Shown: piece by piece, positions 60,582 to 64,000 of the stretch
Layout: every line of letters begins with the position of its first letter
How positions within the stretch are numbered: position 1 is the first letter of the stretch
NCBI RefSeq assembly: GCF_040712315.1
Contig: NC_134013.1
Span: forward strand, 11,319,001-11,383,000
Length of the DNA stretch: 64,000 nt
From: Castanea sativa
Taxonomy: Eukaryota > Streptophyta > Magnoliopsida > Fagales > Fagaceae
Direction of reading: 5' to 3'
Notes under the pieces: generated by a model
The model's database searches: none
What the model was told of the DNA's origin: nothing
What the model saw: the letters and a program-made list of their open reading frames with translations, nothing else
Translations under genes and position numbers: made by a program

Positions 60582-61650
60582 TTTTTAAGGTTTTGAGAAC
60601 GTTAATAATTTGTTGCAGACAAGTATTGCCAGGTCAGCAGTGTTCATAGTCGGCGTTTCAACCCGGGACCATATTTCCTGCAAAATATAAGAGGTGGCCC
60701 AATAAAAATAAGACACGTCAATTAAAATTTCCAAGTAGACAATTCAAAAGCCAGCTCAGCTCACCTTATCTCTGCAACTAAAGGAGAAAATTTATTGTAT
60801 GAGACGATCTCGTGAAACCGTCTCGTGGGGGGCTGAACTTGATTCCGAGTTGAGACCCAAAGGCCCAGAAAATGATACTTGAGATGGGTCATGCCCAAAA
60901 ATGTGGAGAGGAGTAAGGATGCCCGGGGAATAAAAGACAACTCCCATAATAGGTCCTATGGAGATCCGAGTTAGCCACCACTGCTGGAGCTCCTATCCAG
61001 GTAACGAGCAGGGCTTATCTTTTGGCACATACATAGGGGACCATGGGTAACCAATTCCTTTGTTTAGTCTGAGATGCCACCACTGTTTGACTTGCCTCGA
61101 GAATTACCCTAGGGAGATAAGGGAGAGAAAGATGTCTATAAAAGGAGGGGACGGTGCAACAGTATGGAGGTTTAGAAAAATTAAGAGGAAAAACTTATGG
61201 GTGTGTTTGTTTGGAGGGATTTTAAGGATGGTAGAAAGTTTAGGAGAGAAAAGTAGAGAGATAACATTTTAAGTAGTTGTTTGGTTAAGAGAGGGAGGGA
61301 AAATAAATTATGGGGATTAGGTGTTTTTCTTCCGGGCTTATCAACAAATTTTCTCTCTAAAATGGGGAGAAAACTAAAGGAGAGAAAAACTCAATTTGAG
61401 TCAACAAAAATGCCTGTCCACATTGGCGTTGTTTTTGACAATTTGCTTCTTTTTTTTGGTGTGTTCTTACTTCTTGCCATTTGATTTTTTTTTTTTTTTT
61501 TTACTTTTTCTTTTTCTTCATCTCATGTTCTTACTTCTTGCCATTTGTTTTTTGTTTTTGTTTTTATATACTTTTTCTTCTTCTTCTGGGCGTGTTGCCA
61601 TTTGCCTCTTCTTTTTCTTTTCTTTATTCTTTTCTTCTTTGTTTTTTTTG

Positions 61651-62032
61651 GGGATATTGGGTTTTTGCCCTTATTCGGTAAATATAACAATAATATGTCC
61701 CTATTTTGAAACTATTTAGGTCTGTGTCCCTATTTTTGAAATTCGATTTTAACAAAATTGAGTTCGGTATAAAACTTATAATCCTCAAAATCAAGTTATA
61801 TGTAAATTTTTAATTAAAACTTGACTTCAGCAAAGTCGAGTTTCACTTAAATTTTTTTTTAAAATTAAGTAGCAAAATATACATAGAACTTGACATTGCT
61901 AATGTCGAGTTCCACTTGTAACTCGATTTTTTTAAAATTGAGTACTAAAACAAAGATACAGATCTAAATAATTTCAAAAGAGAGACATTGTGCTAGAATT
62001 TTTACAAAATAAGGGCAAAAGCCCAATATCCC
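61651..62032. mobile_element. Inner MITE with about 80-bp inverted repeats (MULE-like)
   Basis: Left GGGATATTGGGTTTTTGCCC and right, in reverse, GGGATATTGGGCTTTTGCCC. Similarity continues for about 80 bases through TTTTGAAACTATTTAGGTCTG. The interior carries repeated small palindromes of the form AACTTGAC...GTCGAGTT (about 61821, 61886). Both flanks are poly-T, so the target duplication length cannot be read. Confidence 0.7.
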
Positions 62033-62324
62033 TTTTTTTTTTTTTTGGTTTTTCTTGTACTTCTCATTAGTTTTTTTTTTTTTTTTGGTACGCATCTTCC
62101 TTTGGCTTGTGCTATTTTAAAAAAAAAAAACAAATGAAGTGTACATACACAATTTTTTTAATAAAAAACGTGTTACTTTTTTGTTTTATTTAATAGGGAC
62201 ACAATTTTAAATTTATACCAATTTTATTTTCCGTCCTCTCATTTTTCTTCTCAACTAAACAAATATGTTTTCCATCTCTACATTTTTCTATCATCTCAAC
62301 CAAGCACAAATGAGAGAAAACTAA

Positions 62325-62752
62325 GGGTATGTTTGGTAACTGTTTTTTCTCCTTATTTTCTGTTTTCAAAAACAATTTTCTATTTTTGAGACTAAAAATT
62401 TATTTGGCAACCCAAAATAAATAAAAAACAAAAACTGTTTTCAAAACTCAATTTGTGAAGGAAACTGAAAACATGCAAATGATTGTTTTCAATTTCTAAT
62501 TTTCGAAAGTTAATGAATACACGTATTTAATTTAATAAATATGTCTCATTTAATGAGTTAGTATTAGAGTACAAATCCTAATAACAACATATTTTTAGTA
62601 TTTTCTATTTTTTTCCTCAAAATTTTTTTTTTTTAATTTTAACTATTCAAACATGTTTTTTATTTCAAAAATACAAGAAAATTGTTTTTTCTTTATATTT
62701 TCAAAAACAAGTTTTTGAAAATAGAAAATAAAAACTGTTACTAAACATAACC
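62325..62752. mobile_element. Inner Tourist-like MITE with TAA target duplication
   Basis: Left GGGTATGTTTGGTAACTGTT and right, in reverse, GGTTATGTTTAGTAACAGTT differ at 3 of 23 bases. TAA flanks both sides (62322-62324 and 62753-62755). The subterminal parts share TTTTCAAAAACA/TGTTTTTGAAAA motifs. 428 bp, non-coding. Confidence 0.75.
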
Positions 62753-63060
62753 TAAATCTCTTATATTCTTCCACTTTTCTATCATCTCTCTATTTTCTAT
62801 CCTTCCACTTTTCTACTCCTCCAACCAAACGAACCCTAAGGGAGAACTAATAGTTGGATAGAGATAAGAGTTTTTAGTATTCTCTCTGACTCTTTGTTCC
62901 TCAGGAAAGCAATTTATATATCAATCTGTAGCCTTATTGTCCCTCATTTCTTTCCAATCGGCTGTTTAGATCTCCCACTATGGAAGTTCTATCTCGTAGT
63001 TCTTATAAATTAATTGAGCAAGTCAACTACTTAGTCATTGTAATCTAGTACAATGCTTAT

Positions 63061-64000
63061 TTTTGACCACCCACATGTCTTATGAAATAATTTCTCAACC
63101 AAAGAGAACATATCAATTCCTACAATGTATAATAGGTGATATGCTCAACCTATCATATATTGCAAGAATTGCAAATTACCTAATTGCAGGTGATATGCTC
63201 AACCTTAACCTCTATCTTTGATCATTGTCATATAAAAGCCACTTTGTTTGGCATCTAATTATTTTGATTTTGCATGTTCAAGTGCCTTGTCATTTTTTTT
63301 TTTTTTTTTGCATTTTAATAAGAACTAAAAGAAATCACTAATATTATCAAGAATTATACTAAACATGTTTATATATATATAAAGATGCCATGTGTCATAT
63401 CTAATTTTTTTTTAAATTTTGTTTTAGATGAGTTAATGTTGTGCAAAAGACAAAGAGTCTAATATAAATAAAGCATTAAAAACTCAATTAAAAAAAAAAA
63501 AAAAGTAAACTCGTGTTGTGTGTGTGTAAAAAAAAAAAAAAGAGTCAAACTCATGTACATATCTATGGTTTAAAAAATGTGTAACTCTTACATTAGGTAT
63601 AATTTGAACTCATATATATGAGTAATTGTGATTGTTTTTAATTTTACCTTGTATATACACGCAAGGGAGTCAATCTCATACTGGAGGTTATACCAGTTTG
63701 ACCAGTGGAACGATATATTTCGGTACCGATCAATACCGTGTACCATTTCGGGTTTACCATTATTTTTTATATTTATAAATATGTGTGTGTGTGTGTATTA
63801 TAATAAATATAAAAGTTTACCATAAATCATTTCCTCAATTTAGAACAAATTATTCATGGTTTTAGACTTTAGTATCAATTAAAAGAAAACAAAAACACAA
63901 TATAAAAAATAAAAAACCTAATTGTTCATTGCATACTAAAAAAACAAAATAATACTAATAAGTTAATACAAATAAGTTACCATTTTGTCATAACAAAAAC
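63061..64000. other. Intergenic to window end; repeat-family fragment at 63663
   Basis: AT-rich with poly-A/T runs. From 63663 (AAGGGAGTCAATCTCATAC) through CGGTACCGATCAATACCGTG to about 63765 it matches the family of 24664-25400 in opposite orientation. The copy may continue past the window. Confidence 0.45.

Larger units (their letters stand above)
61199..62836. mobile_element. Outer MITE, expanded by two inner insertions
   Basis: Left GGGTGTGTTTGTTTGGAGGG and right, in reverse, GGGTTCGTTTGGTTGGAGGA. The arms continue with GGTAGAAAG...AGAAAAGTAGAGAGAT against AGTAGAAAAG...GAAAATAGAGAGATGATAG, and GTTTGGTTAAGAGAGG against CTTGGTTGAGATGATAG. Removing the inner elements would leave less than about 850 bases, part of it poly-T debris. 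The flanks TTA and TAA are similar but not identical, so the target duplication is unproven. Confidence 0.55.
60790..63060 (+). mobile_element. LTR-like sequence split by MITE insertions
   Basis: 60790-61198 contains GAGACGATCTCGTGAAACCG, a TATA box TCTATAAAAGGAGGGG (about 61136-61151) and purine-rich sequence, like the LTR-like block at 35716. After the MITE complex it resumes at 62837 (GGGAGAACTAATAGTTGG) and runs through CTTTGTTCCTCAGGAAAGC to about 63055 (CTAGTACA). No coding domain. The boundaries are approximate and LTR status is inferred from the TATA and composition. Confidence 0.4.

Noticed and set aside
61396..61719. 107-codon frame rich in Phe and Leu
   Set aside because: Produced by poly-T/TTC-rich transposon sequence.
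1..64000. tRNA, rRNA or CRISPR-like arrays
   Set aside because: The only tRNA-like promoter boxes belong to SINEs, which have no cloverleaf I could fold. No rRNA segments or spaced direct-repeat arrays were seen.

Overview
The window is nuclear DNA of a flowering plant. It is AT-rich, has long stretches without genes, and carries many short non-autonomous transposons. Its genes have short exons with GT..AG introns, and their spliced products match plant families, two of them plant-specific (a chloroplast-targeted LQY1 and an HVA22 family member). The repeat style (tRNA-derived SINEs, many MITEs, LTR remnants with internal TATA boxes) fits a woody eudicot. Fagaceae (oak, chestnut) is a guess from repeat style, not a proof.

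Layout. Positions 1-2690 hold intergenic repeats, including SINEs, a GGACC-rich degenerate minisatellite and a partial duplicate segment. Positions 2691-14630 are a direct tandem duplication of about 6.0 kb. Each copy carries a SINE, a short ORF of unknown family, an 85-bp internal tandem repeat and a decayed LINE. Six genes follow: DPH5 (15013-17491, minus); LQY1 (20534-23286, minus); an HVA22-like i/j type protein (32456-34614, plus); a mitochondrial-type ribosomal protein L24 with a KOW domain (37856-41972, minus); an E2F factor closest to E2FC (43962-49813, minus); and TRM6, the non-catalytic tRNA m1A58 methyltransferase subunit (51805-60434, minus). The last 3.5 kb is nested transposon debris.

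The exon models were built by hand from reading frame, splice consensus and remembered family sequence. All six close in frame: 285, 159, 302, 159, 454 and 456 codons before the stop. Three genes act in the translation apparatus (DPH5 on eEF2, L24 in the organellar ribosome, TRM6 on tRNA). The others act in photosystem II repair, the endomembrane system and cell-cycle transcription. Nothing suggests they form a functional cluster.

The most unusual object is a 943-bp TIR element with a TAA target duplication (58942-59884) in TRM6 intron 2. It carries the 5' end of a coiled-coil NLR resistance gene in the host gene's orientation. Also notable are MITEs nested in a MITE within an LTR-like sequence (60790-63060), a probable Helitron 3' end (18123-18151), a strong fold-back MITE (28937-29301) and an in-frame 21-bp duplication in TRM6.
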